Positions 52,546 to 61,518 of a DNA stretch of 64,000 bases are shown here, piece after piece. The translations under genes and the position numbers were made by a program. The notes below the pieces were generated by a model. It was not told where the DNA came from. It searched no databases and was given only the letters and a program-made list of their open reading frames with translations. Position 1 is the first letter of the stretch. Each line of letters starts with the position of its first letter. The DNA lies in assembly GCA_964423205.1 (NCBI GenBank), contig CAYRDX010000015.1, positions 10,197-74,196 on the forward strand, given 5' to 3'. The DNA comes from UBA6168 sp964423205. Lineage in GTDB: Bacteria > Bacteroidota > Bacteroidia > Chitinophagales > Saprospiraceae.

Positions 52546-53871
52546 ATGAACCTGCTGGAGAGAATTTTTGGAAAAAAAGAAACGGCTGTGCCTCCACAGC
52601 CAGATATCCGCTTTGGCCGTTACAGTGTACAAGGACAGCTTAGCACTAATCCTGAAGTACTGTCAGAAACATTACGACTCTTTGACAAAGGTCAGTACCT
52701 GGACTCCTACCGTGCATTCCTACTTTCTCTTTACGATGAAAAAGAGGAAAACATCAGAGTCTGGGACCATAATGGTGCCATAATGTTTGAGTTTTTTCAG
52801 GGTTCAAAAAAAGTAACGGGATACGCCAATCATGTAAAATTTTATGCAGAATCCAGGATTGCAAAAGTAAAATCGCTGCAATCGAGCTTCACCCGGCGAC
52901 TTTTAGAGGAGAACTATGAATTAAAGTACAGCCGTTTTACGCTGACTCCACAGGATGAAATTGCCATCATTTTTGATTCCTATGTTTTGGATGGCTCACC
53001 ATTGAAGTTAAGCATGGCTCTTAGAGAATTAGCCATTCATGCAGACAAACACGACGACATCCTGATTGAAGAATTTGACGGACTGGAGCATGTAGAAAGA
53101 AACGTAAGACGGGCATTGCCGGAGGCAGAAAAAGAAATCAAGTATCAGTACATCATTAAACAGATACAATCTGTTTTCAGGGAAATGGATGAAGGTAAAC
53201 TAAGCCAGGACCGTTATCCTGTGGCCTATACGTTGATGCTGCTCTGCCTTTGTTACAAGCTGGATTACCTCACCAAACCAGAAGGATTAATGATGGAAAC
53301 TCTGGAGCGTATCCATCGCATCACTTTTGCCCAGGATGGAAAAAAAGTCCATCAAAAGAATCAATTGCTTAGGAAGGAATTTCAAAAATTGCTGGAGTGG
53401 CCGAAGGAAAGATTCTTTAGTGAAATGTACGAGGTACGCTCCACATTCGGGATCACACATCCAATAGATCATCGGCAGTTGGCCCAACTTATTGAGCAGG
53501 AGTTACCCAATATGAAATGGTATATTGAGCAAGGTCATGACAAGATTGCCCTGTCGGTGCCGGGATTTATCATTGGTCAAAGTCTGTTCAATTATTCTAT
53601 TCCCGTGCCCGATAAGGAGTTGTTTCATCTGCTGTTCCAGATTCTGGAATGGGAATACTTCCGCGATTTGGGCTTCATCACCTATTTCGACGGCAATAAA
53701 TTGAATGAAAAAGCCATCAAACAAACCCTAAAGAATATCAGGGAGAAATACCACAAACAATACTCTCAGTTCAAACCAGACAGCAGTAATCTTGTTTTCC
53801 ATTCGTTCACCGCTTTTGCAGAGTCGTTTCTGGTCATGGTGAAAAAGGCACATCTTTCACAAAGAAACTAA
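52546..53871 (+). CDS. Hypothetical protein, 441 aa
   Basis: No family recognised. Soluble, helix-rich and charged, without signal peptide or membrane span. Residues about 70-185 (ENIRVWDHNGAIMFEFFQGSKKVTGYANHVKFYAES) read like an alpha/beta unit of about 115 aa that resembles YbjN or secretion-chaperone folds, a weak impression only. The rest is mainly helical. It stands alone between RNase H and the PaaD-like gene, with dispersed-repeat segments on both sides. Confidence 0.65.
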   Translation: MNLLERIFGKKETAVPPQPDIRFGRYSVQGQLSTNPEVLSETLRLFDKGQYLDSYRAFLLSLYDEKEENIRVWDHNGAIMFEFFQGSKKVTGYANHVKFYAESRIAKVKSLQSSFTRRLLEENYELKYSRFTLTPQDEIAIIFDSYVLDGSPLKLSMALRELAIHADKHDDILIEEFDGLEHVERNVRRALPEAEKEIKYQYIIKQIQSVFREMDEGKLSQDRYPVAYTLMLLCLCYKLDYLTKPEGLMMETLERIHRITFAQDGKKVHQKNQLLRKEFQKLLEWPKERFFSEMYEVRSTFGITHPIDHRQLAQLIEQELPNMKWYIEQGHDKIALSVPGFIIGQSLFNYSIPVPDKELFHLLFQILEWEYFRDLGFITYFDGNKLNEKAIKQTLKNIREKYHKQYSQFKPDSSNLVFHSFTAFAESFLVMVKKAHLSQRN

Positions 53872-53965
53872 GTAAAAAGGCAAAAGTAAAAAGGCAAAAG
53901 TATTCCAACTGATTTTTAAGTGATTAAGAAAACACAGACAACTTTATTTTTGACTCAATACTAAG
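53872..53965. repeat. Dispersed A-rich intergenic repeat, copy B
   Basis: AAGTAAAAAGGCAAAAGTAA repeats followed by CTGATTTTTAAGTGATTAAG and ACTTTATTTTTGAC, which match the second half of copy A (16236-16366). It ends 10 nt before the start of the PaaD-like gene. Confidence 0.75.
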
Positions 53966-53974
53966 CAGGCTGTA

Positions 53975-54457
53975 ATGAAAAAAAAGGATATCCTCGACAT
54001 ACTCTATGCGCTGACAGATCCGGAAATACCCGTGCTCACACTTCACGATATGGGAGTCATCAAAGACGTACATGTAGAGGAAAATGGGGCAGTGGAGGTG
54101 GTCATAACGCCGACTTATACCGGTTGCCCGGCAATGGACTTCATCGAAGCCAACATCAAATCGGCACTGCAGGAAGCGGGAGCAGAGAGTGTATCAGTCC
54201 GAACGGTTTTGAGCCCTGCATGGACGACTGACTGGATGAAGGAGGAAGCAAAACTCAAACTGAAGGAATACGGGATTGCCCCACCAATAGGACCAGCCGA
54301 AAAATTCAGCATGATGGAAAATGAAGCTGAAATTCCTTGCCCTTTGTGTGGTTCTGTCAATACGGTTTTGGTAAGCCAGTTTGGTTCCACGGCCTGCAAG
54401 TCATTACACAAATGCGTGGATTGCCTGGAACCTTTTGATTATTTCAAATGCCATTGA
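53975..54457 (+). CDS. paaD: PaaD-like DUF59 / zinc-ribbon protein
   Basis: 160 aa. The N-terminal MIP18/DUF59 domain has LTDPEIPVLTLHDMGVIKDV and the conserved cysteine in TPTYTGCPAMD. The C-terminal zinc ribbon is CPLCGSVNTVLVSQFGSTACKSLHKCVDCLEPFDYFKCH. This two-domain form is characteristic of PaaD of the phenylacetyl-CoA epoxidase, thought to assist maturation of its metal centre. No paaABCE genes are nearby, so the partner is uncertain. Confidence 0.8.
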   Translation: MKKKDILDILYALTDPEIPVLTLHDMGVIKDVHVEENGAVEVVITPTYTGCPAMDFIEANIKSALQEAGAESVSVRTVLSPAWTTDWMKEEAKLKLKEYGIAPPIGPAEKFSMMENEAEIPCPLCGSVNTVLVSQFGSTACKSLHKCVDCLEPFDYFKCH

Positions 54458-54507
54458 CGAGGTAAATTGATACTCACCCTTTAATTCTGAAGTCTTAGAA
54501 ATCCTTC

Positions 54508-54918
54508 TTGATACTGTTTTCGGTCATTTCATTCTCAGTTGGAATGGGATGCACTGACAAAGACTATTCTGAGAGGGCCATTAGCGATATTGAAGCGGCC
54601 GAAGCAACTTTTGCACAAATGGCTCTTGACAGTGGTGTGCCAACTGCGTTTTTACATTTCGCTGCGAAGGAGACAGTCTTGATGCGCGGTCCCCAATTCA
54701 TTGAGGGCAGGGAAGCTATCCTGGATTATTTCACTAAATCCACACTCGACAGCGTAGTTCTTCAATGGAAACCCGACAAAGATTTTGCTGCAAAATCCGG
54801 CGACATAGGTTACACCTATGGTAAATATCAGTTTTCAGCGGTGGACACCGCCGGTAATCCTCTAAAATCAGATGGATATTTTCATACCGTTTGGAAGAAA
54901 AAACCCGATGGATGCTGA
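54508..54918 (+). CDS. DUF4440/SnoaL-like protein with premature stop
   Basis: Lipoprotein-like start (MILFSVISFSVGMGC) from a TTG codon, then a SnoaL/NTF2-type fold (IEGREAILDYFTKSTLDS; YTYGKYQFSAVDTAGNP). It reads 136 aa. The frame stops at PDGC-TGA and then continues AAA CAT GTC TGG GAT TGA. The family end DGxWKxVxD would be restored by reading that TGA as TGG. An in-frame TAG also lies three codons upstream of the TTG, where an ATG would be expected. It may be slightly shortened or decaying. Confidence 0.6.
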   Translation: MILFSVISFSVGMGCTDKDYSERAISDIEAAEATFAQMALDSGVPTAFLHFAAKETVLMRGPQFIEGREAILDYFTKSTLDSVVLQWKPDKDFAAKSGDIGYTYGKYQFSAVDTAGNPLKSDGYFHTVWKKKPDGC

Positions 54919-55043
54919 AAACATGTCTGGGATTGAAAGTACCGCACAGGGATGTTTTGTTTGAAATAGAAAACTAAGGAAACTTGAAAGGCAAACGCAT
55001 TGGTAAAAAGCTTACTCTTGCCAAATTCTAAATCTTCATTTTT

Positions 55044-55080
55044 CAATTCTCCATTCTCCATTCTCCATTCTCCATTCTCC
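55044..55080. repeat. CTCCATT 7-nt tandem repeat
   Basis: About five tandem ATTCTCC units, abutting the last codon of the M43 protease gene on the minus strand. Low-complexity class repeat. Confidence 0.75.
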
Positions 55081-56564
55081 TACCACTGCCCAATTACAAT
55101 GCGTTTGGTGCTAACGGCTCCGGCGGAATATAATCTAAGGAAGTAAACCCCGGCAGGAAGCTGATTGGTTTGAAGACTAAACTCACTGGAACCGGGAACA
55201 ATCTTCCAGGATTTTGAATCGAGTAGCTGACCGGAAAGAGACAACAAGCGGGCATCCATCTCCATGGATTCGGGTGTATCGACATGTACGTGAATGGCAC
55301 TGCCCGATTGAACTGGGTTTGGGAAAACATTGATTTTGGCAAAATTTTCCAACTCGTTAGTGGATGTAACATCCAGGGTTCTGAAATAAAATCCGTTGGT
55401 AGCCGGTGGATTGCATTCACTCCACGCGTTAAATGGTCGCACTCTCCAGTAATAGTTCCTGTTTCTGAACAAGTCGGTTGTCAGAAAGGAGGTACTGGAA
55501 GTAACATAACGCAACAGGATAAAAGGAAAATTCGGCTGGGATGAGATTTCAAGAACGTAATGGGAGGCTTTGGGTATGGCCTGCCATGATAACAGTACAT
55601 TTTTATAGTCGGTGATGATAGCACTGTCTTGCGGTGTAATGGCCACCAATTTGGCAGAAGCAGGCTTAGTGGTATCCGCAGTGCTCGCCAGGTACCCGCT
55701 TTTTTCGAACTTCAAATTGGCACGCATGGCCGCTATTTGTTCATTAGAGAATTTGTCCATGCAAGCGTCGTTGGCGTAATTCATGAAATTAGTCCCATCG
55801 CTCACAAAGGTCCTCCCCTGAGGATCAATCTGTACCTGATTGCTCTGACGGCTGGCATTACAGGTCCATCGAGCATTCAGATAGTCGGGTGACGTATCGC
55901 AAAACCCATCGCCCGAAGTCTTGCATCCAACGCCATCGACACGCTCTACGTTTACAGACCCAACCCTGATGGGAGCAGGCAGGGAATAATTAGGTGTTTG
56001 ACCTTCCCAACCATGAAAAGTATGCGGAAGAGAAAGAAAATGCCCGATTTCATGAGCCCATGTGTGGTCCTTATCCTTCATGCAACTTTTGGAAAGCGCT
56101 ATGCCAAATGGGGCACTGGCATAACCGCAATTGCCGGCAGCACTTTGTACAATGTAACTATTGATCGTGTTTTTTACACTGTAGCGAATCATCATTTCTC
56201 TTCCCTGCGTAAAAGTGTGATCGTTGTATTGGGTGTTGGAAATGTAATTGATAGGGCCTTTAATAAAAAAGCGGATTTTAGCCTGCGCATAATCGGTATT
56301 CAGGGTGCAAAAAGCAGCCAGAAGGGTATTGATGGAATAAAATCCTTCACCGGTGTCGCTGCCAACGAGATGGATGGTTACCGGCACCAGCAGCCATTCA
56401 TCAGTATTCCGGAACTGTAAGATGCCGTTTTGCTGAAACTGAGTCAGCCACTCACTCTTTTCCGCTGCAGTTCCGCAATAATTTAATGGCCTTTCATCCT
56501 GCGCAATCATGGATAGGGAGGACAAAACCAGCAATGGAACCACCACCAATAATTTCATTTTCAT
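55080..56564 (-). CDS. M43-type zinc metalloprotease with T9SS tail
   Basis: Secreted protease of 494 aa. A signal peptide (about residues 1-22) is followed by the pappalysin-like domain with the zinc motif H171-E-x-x-H175-x5-H181 (HEIGHFLSLPHTF), a GDGFCDTSPDY segment and a Met-turn-like NFMNYANDAC. A fibronectin-like domain (about 300-390) and a C-terminal sorting tail starting near INVFPNPVQSG follow. It degrades extracellular protein; the substrate is not known. Confidence 0.88.
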   Translation of the reverse strand: MKMKLLVVVPLLVLSSLSMIAQDERPLNYCGTAAEKSEWLTQFQQNGILQFRNTDEWLLVPVTIHLVGSDTGEGFYSINTLLAAFCTLNTDYAQAKIRFFIKGPINYISNTQYNDHTFTQGREMMIRYSVKNTINSYIVQSAAGNCGYASAPFGIALSKSCMKDKDHTWAHEIGHFLSLPHTFHGWEGQTPNYSLPAPIRVGSVNVERVDGVGCKTSGDGFCDTSPDYLNARWTCNASRQSNQVQIDPQGRTFVSDGTNFMNYANDACMDKFSNEQIAAMRANLKFEKSGYLASTADTTKPASAKLVAITPQDSAIITDYKNVLLSWQAIPKASHYVLEISSQPNFPFILLRYVTSSTSFLTTDLFRNRNYYWRVRPFNAWSECNPPATNGFYFRTLDVTSTNELENFAKINVFPNPVQSGSAIHVHVDTPESMEMDARLLSLSGQLLDSKSWKIVPGSSEFSLQTNQLPAGVYFLRLYSAGAVSTKRIVIGQW

Positions 56565-56974
56565 ACAAACAGACTCAGTTAAAAATCAAGGCGTTAATTT
56601 ATAAAAGGCAGTAAAGATAAACACAATCACCAACCTGCAATAGATAACACAATCAGACCACATTTTAGTTTATCAATCTTGCCACAAGAATTACTTAATG
56701 TGTCTGATGTCCGCTAAATCAATACATTGTTGGTGATTTCAGTCGTATAAGGTTGCCTCAACCGATATTCTCCTTAGCAAAATCGCTTCCAGAAAACAGA
56801 TTTGAAGGTTTGGATACCCTGAAATGAATTTTGAGAGCGAATATGATTGAACAATCGGAGATTGGGGTCCAAATCTTTTGGGCCACAAAAACTCTAAGCC
56901 ACAAAACCGATTTGACAGATAGTGTTTTTGTGTTTTAGTGGCAAAAAAAATAATGGGTTGAAACTATTGGTGAC
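56565..56974. other. Intergenic region, M43 protease / GH3 fusion
   Basis: 410 nt without a supported gene. An imperfect inverted repeat lies at 56882-56942 (GCCACAAAAAC against TGTTTTAGTGGC), about 33 nt downstream of the GH3 stop on the minus strand. It may end that transcript, but no T-run follows. The promoter of the M43 gene must lie in the lower half. Confidence 0.45.
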
Positions 56975-59950
56975 TCAGTCCATCGCTGCAAAGATGGCAT
57001 CCTGTACCAGTATGCGGGTATTCATCCTGCCAAACTTGTTGTTATTCATCGAAGGGAAGGTCCGGTTGGTTAGTATGATACAGACAATCTGATTTTTGGG
57101 GTCCACCCATGCGGCAGTGCCTGTGAAACCTGTATGACCGTAGATATAGTCGCTGGCCAGTCTGGAAAGATTGGGCTCAAGGCGGTCGTTCGACTGTTTC
57201 ATGTCGAACCCTATTCCTCTGCGGCTGCAGGAGTTGCATTTGGTAGTATAAGTGGCTATTGTTTCGGGTTGCAAATAAACCCTTCCACCGTATTGGCCTT
57301 TATTCAACAACATCTGCATGAGTTTTGCCAGGTCGTTGGCATTGGAAAATAAACCGGCATGACCAGTGGCCTGATTGAGCATGGCAGCTCCCATATCGTG
57401 AACGTATCCATGTACCCTTCGAGCCCGGAAATACACGTCATCTTCCGTTGGCGGGATACGGGTTAAGGGGAATTTTTCATAAGGACGGTAGGTAGTCGTT
57501 AACATTCCGAGGGGCTCGTAAAATTTCTCCTGTGCGTAAATCTCTATTCGCTGACCGCTTAAGGTCCGGATGATTTCTCCAGCAATATAAAATCCAAGGT
57601 CGCTGTAACGATAAGCATTGGACTCCAAAAGCGGACTGTCTTTGATTTCCTGCCAAATAGAGTCGGGGTAATCTGCACGCAACCAGAGTTTATCAGCAAC
57701 GGGTAGCGGGAAGCGGCCACTGGCTGCAACATCGTAGTAAGCTGGCAGTGGTTTGGGATTGGGCTCCGGAGAGATGGTTTTTTCGTAAAACTTAATCCAG
57801 GGAGTCAGCCGGGCATTATGGGTGAGCATATCCTGTAGGGCGATTCCGGCTTTGTTGGTTGGAGCAAAGTCGTGCAGGTAGGATTCCACCGGTGCCTGCA
57901 GATTGAATCTGCCGTTCTCCTGCAGTTTCATCAGGGAAACTATTGTTGCCGCAATTTTTGTGACGCTGGCAAGGTCGTAAATATCGGTTACCTGGGTGGG
58001 ATTTGCATTGGAGTCGTAAGTGTGTTTGCCGTAAGCTTTATGAAAAACCACCTTGCCATCTTTTGCAACCAATACAACGCCACCCGGAGTAGCGCCGGAA
58101 TCTATGGCCTCTTGCATGTGTTTGTCAATGCGCCCTAGTTTAGTACTGTTCAGCCCAACTTCTTCCGGAACGCCGTATCCCAGACGCTGAAAACTCGCTG
58201 TTATCAGACCTGCACCAGCAGGACTTTTAGGAGTGACTGACACAGGTAATTTTCCTTGAATCGTAAATGCACCGAACAGGGCCTGAGCGGCGAGGTCTTC
58301 TACATCATCATCCTGCTCGTAGGCCATCAGTATGTTTTCCTGGTCTTCGAAATATTTCAGAGAATAGGGGTTTCCAAAAATAACCAGTATCACCTTGTTC
58401 TGCTTGCTGAGGGCGCTAACGAAGTTAAGTGTGGCCTCTGTGAGATTGTAATCCCGCGATGCAAACTGGCTCATGTCGTGCAAGCTAACAATGACAGCAT
58501 CGCGGTCTTTCATTTTAGCCAGAAGATTTTTCTGCTCAGAACTGCTTAAGGTTTTGGAAACGCTGAGGCACTCGAAATTGGAATACAACCCGATAGTTTG
58601 GTGAAACTTATTATTGTTGGAGGCACCAATGGCAATAGCAGTCATTTTTACACCTGTCAGCTCCTTCAATGGAACAAGGCCGTTGTTGTTTCTGACCAAT
58701 GTCAACGCATGTTGTATCAGTTTGCGCTTTACTGCTATAGCGGCAGGGTCGTTCACATCAGCAGTGGTGTTCTCTACCGGAATGGGCTTATAACTGGTCA
58801 ATCCCATTCTGTATTTCCAGGTCAGTACTTTTTTTACACTAAGATCGATTTCACTTTGATTCAGTTTGCCGGACTTTATCCATTTATTGATGGTTTTGAA
58901 AGCTTCTTCCACATCTCCGGGCAACAACAATACATCATTGCCAGCTGCCAGGGCTTTGGCTTCCACCTCACCTTTGCCGTGGTATTTTGTGACACCTTTC
59001 ATTTCAAGTGCATCGGTCATGATAAGGCCCTTGTATCCCAACCTGTTTTTCAAAAGGTCAGTGACCACTGGAGCCGAAAGTGTGGTTGGCATATTGGGGG
59101 TGTTGTCAAGTGCAGGTATTTGCAAATGAGCAACCATAATGCTGCCCACACCCTGACCAATGAGGACTTTGAATGGAAGCAACTCCAGACTGTCGATACG
59201 GGAATAGTTATGTTTGATAACCGGTAGGTCGTAGTGACTATCCACATCAGTATCACCGTGACCGGGGAAGTGTTTGGCACTTGCCAGAACGCCATTATCC
59301 TGCAGGCCTTTCATGTACATGTATGCCTTCGCAGCAACTTTGTAGGGGTCTTCCCCAAAGGAGCGGAAACCAATCACGGGGTTTGCCGCATTGTTGTTCA
59401 CATCTGCAACTGGGGCGAAGTTGACTGTGATGCCGGTTCGGAGGCAATGGCGGGCTATGGCGGCCCCCATGTCGTAAATCAGTTTGTTGTCCTGTATCGC
59501 TCCCAACATAAGCTGCCGTGGAAAGCTCAGCGCCATGCCTTTGTAACGCATGCCCATTCCCCATTCCCCGTCGATGGAAATAAACAGAGGGACCTGGGTA
59601 GAAAGAGCCTGGTACCTGTTCACCAGTTTCACTTGTTTTTCTAAGGTTCCTTTGAAAGTGGGATTGAAAAAACAAAGTCCGCCGGGGTGGTATTTTTGGA
59701 TGAGTTTCTCCAGTTGAGCTATATGGTCATCGCCAAGGTCGGTATGTGCCCGAAGCCAAACCAACTGGCCCAGTCTTTCTTCTGGTGTCATGGCGTTGAA
59801 AAGGCTATCGACCCATTGCTGTTCTTTGATGAACTCCTGTATTCTGTCATTTTTTCCACCATCTTTCTTGCTGAAAGTTGCCGCCGATATGATGATCAGC
59901 GTAAGCACTATGAGCAGAAACGAGGAGAGTTTTTTCACCAGGTAAATCAT
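56975..59950 (-). CDS. GH3 beta-N-acetylglucosaminidase-like / serine hydrolase fusion
   Basis: Exported bifunctional protein of 991 aa. A signal or anchor (residues 10-25) is followed by a GH3 N-domain with NagZ-type KHFPGHGDTDVDSHYDLP (about 226-243) and nucleophile D313 (MTDALEMKG). A GH3 C-domain runs to about residue 570. The beta-lactamase-like domain has SxxK in ASVTK, YSD in YRYSDLGFYI and HTG in GHTGFTG. This fusion is common in Bacteroidota. It probably trims peptidoglycan or chitin-like material. The two reactions are inferred from domains. Confidence 0.9.
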   Translation of the reverse strand: MIYLVKKLSSFLLIVLTLIIISAATFSKKDGGKNDRIQEFIKEQQWVDSLFNAMTPEERLGQLVWLRAHTDLGDDHIAQLEKLIQKYHPGGLCFFNPTFKGTLEKQVKLVNRYQALSTQVPLFISIDGEWGMGMRYKGMALSFPRQLMLGAIQDNKLIYDMGAAIARHCLRTGITVNFAPVADVNNNAANPVIGFRSFGEDPYKVAAKAYMYMKGLQDNGVLASAKHFPGHGDTDVDSHYDLPVIKHNYSRIDSLELLPFKVLIGQGVGSIMVAHLQIPALDNTPNMPTTLSAPVVTDLLKNRLGYKGLIMTDALEMKGVTKYHGKGEVEAKALAAGNDVLLLPGDVEEAFKTINKWIKSGKLNQSEIDLSVKKVLTWKYRMGLTSYKPIPVENTTADVNDPAAIAVKRKLIQHALTLVRNNNGLVPLKELTGVKMTAIAIGASNNNKFHQTIGLYSNFECLSVSKTLSSSEQKNLLAKMKDRDAVIVSLHDMSQFASRDYNLTEATLNFVSALSKQNKVILVIFGNPYSLKYFEDQENILMAYEQDDDVEDLAAQALFGAFTIQGKLPVSVTPKSPAGAGLITASFQRLGYGVPEEVGLNSTKLGRIDKHMQEAIDSGATPGGVVLVAKDGKVVFHKAYGKHTYDSNANPTQVTDIYDLASVTKIAATIVSLMKLQENGRFNLQAPVESYLHDFAPTNKAGIALQDMLTHNARLTPWIKFYEKTISPEPNPKPLPAYYDVAASGRFPLPVADKLWLRADYPDSIWQEIKDSPLLESNAYRYSDLGFYIAGEIIRTLSGQRIEIYAQEKFYEPLGMLTTTYRPYEKFPLTRIPPTEDDVYFRARRVHGYVHDMGAAMLNQATGHAGLFSNANDLAKLMQMLLNKGQYGGRVYLQPETIATYTTKCNSCSRRGIGFDMKQSNDRLEPNLSRLASDYIYGHTGFTGTAAWVDPKNQIVCIILTNRTFPSMNNNKFGRMNTRILVQDAIFAAMD

Positions 59951-59977
59951 TTGTGTTTCTATTGTTTTGGTGTTCGC

Positions 59978-60961
59978 CTACCAGTATATTTTTTTACTTA
60001 AGAAATTGGTCACATAATCGGTAATTCCCTCTCCCAGGCTGGTAAATGGTCGCAGATATCCGGCATTTCTAAGTTTATCGATATTCGCCTGAGTAAAATA
60101 CTGATACGTTTCGCGGATGTCGGCCGGAGTGTCGATAAAATTGATAATTGGAACGATTTCCATAGCCCGGAAAGTTTCCGTTGCAAGGTCTGAAAAGCTT
60201 CTGGCCTTTCCCGTACCTACATTGTAAAGCCCGTTGCCAACTTTGTTATTGTATAAAAACCAGCATACATCAACAACATCCTTGACGTAAACAAAATCTC
60301 TTGACTGCTGACCATTAGATATTCCGGCGCGGTGAGAGCGAAACAGTTTCATCTCGCCAGTAAGTTTCATTTGCTGGTATGCATGATAGACTACCGAGGC
60401 CATTCTCGACTTATGGTACTCATTTGGTCCATATACATTAAAAAACTTCAGGCCTGCCCAGTACGGCGGGGAGGAATTCTCACTGTTATCCTGAGATTTA
60501 GATAAGGCCCATAAATCGAATTGATTTTTGGATAGTCCGTAGGGATTAAGTGGTTTCAGGCGGGTTGTCAACACATGGTCATCATCATAACCAAGTTCAC
60601 CTGCACCATAAGTGGCTGCACTGGAGGCATAAATAAAAGGAATCCCGGATTGACTGCATTGTACCCAAAGTAATTTTGAGTAATTCAGATTCAACTGGTC
60701 GAATATGGTTTTATCCTGTTCTGTCGTATCTGTTCTGGCCCCCATGTGAAACACGAAGCTTACCTTTTTTGCATTTTTCAAAAACCAGCTTGAGAATTCA
60801 TCGCGGTGGATTTTTTGGGTAAAATTCTTGCGCTCCAGGTTGGGCAATTTGTCGGCACGGCTGAAATCATCCACAAGACAGATACGGTCCACTCCTTCAT
60901 CGTTCAGTTTGCGGAGCAAACAACTTCCAATGAATCCAGCAGCACCGGTGATGATGACCAT
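59978..60961 (-). CDS. hldD: ADP-L-glycero-D-manno-heptose-6-epimerase
   Basis: NAD(P)-dependent short-chain epimerase of 327 aa that makes the heptose for lipopolysaccharide core. The Rossmann motif is TGAAGFIG (residues 5-12). The SDR catalytic pair is in YGLSK. The family segments VDDFSRADKLPNL and VYGPNEYHKSRMASVVYH are present. It is closely spaced with the GH3 fusion (27 nt) and aroQ, on the same strand, so an operon is possible. Confidence 0.92.
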   Translation of the reverse strand: MVIITGAAGFIGSCLLRKLNDEGVDRICLVDDFSRADKLPNLERKNFTQKIHRDEFSSWFLKNAKKVSFVFHMGARTDTTEQDKTIFDQLNLNYSKLLWVQCSQSGIPFIYASSAATYGAGELGYDDDHVLTTRLKPLNPYGLSKNQFDLWALSKSQDNSENSSPPYWAGLKFFNVYGPNEYHKSRMASVVYHAYQQMKLTGEMKLFRSHRAGISNGQQSRDFVYVKDVVDVCWFLYNNKVGNGLYNVGTGKARSFSDLATETFRAMEIVPIINFIDTPADIRETYQYFTQANIDKLRNAGYLRPFTSLGEGITDYVTNFLSKKIYW

Positions 60962-61009
60962 GTGTAACGTTGAGTGAATCTATCCTTTTGCGTTTTACAG
61001 CAGCAGGAA

Positions 61010-61426
61010 TCAGGAGAGGAAGTATTCCAGGGCCAAATCGTAACCCTTGAGTCCGAGACCAATTATGGTGCCCACACAGACAGGTGCTGTCATCGATTTA
61101 TGGCGGAACTCCTCTCTCGCAAAGGTATTCGAAATATGGACTTCAACAACAGGTGTTTCGATAGCTGCAATGGCGTCGGCGATAGCGATAGATGTATGAG
61201 TGTATGCGCCGGGGTTTAGGATGATACCGTTATAGGAGAATCCGGCTTCGTGCAGTTTGTCGATAATAGCAGCTTCCGAATTGCTTTGAAAATAATGCAT
61301 GGTGACGCCGGGGAATTGCATTTGCATTGTTTCAAAGTATTCTTCGAACGTGCGCTTGCCGTATATGTGAGGTTCCCGCTTGCCGAGCAGGTTCAGGTTT
61401 GGACCGTTGATAATGAGAATTTTCAT
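61010..61426 (-). CDS. aroQ: Type II 3-dehydroquinate dehydratase
   Basis: Third step of the shikimate pathway; 138 aa. Motifs are INGPNLNLLGKREPHIYG (catalytic region), NPGAYTHTSIAIADAI and VEVHISNTFAREEFRHKS. The fold is a dodecamer in known relatives. It lies between hldD and recQ, 48 nt upstream of hldD on the same strand. Confidence 0.95.
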   Translation of the reverse strand: MKILIINGPNLNLLGKREPHIYGKRTFEEYFETMQMQFPGVTMHYFQSNSEAAIIDKLHEAGFSYNGIILNPGAYTHTSIAIADAIAAIETPVVEVHISNTFAREEFRHKSMTAPVCVGTIIGLGLKGYDLALEYFLS

Positions 61427-61518
61427 GTTCTGGTTTTAGTTGCCAAATCCTGTACGAAGGCACCAGGAAGTTTGATTCAAATATCGGTCATCTGGCAGCC
61501 ATAACCAAGACAGGGGCA

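Noticed and set aside
54916..54918. TGA read as tryptophan or selenocysteine
   Set aside because: TGA is used as a normal stop by other genes in the window and no recoding element follows; a point mutation is simpler.
58598..59227. A 209-codon frame opposite the GH3 fusion gene
   Set aside because: Antisense shadow of a conserved catalytic domain, with Cys- and His-rich random-looking composition.
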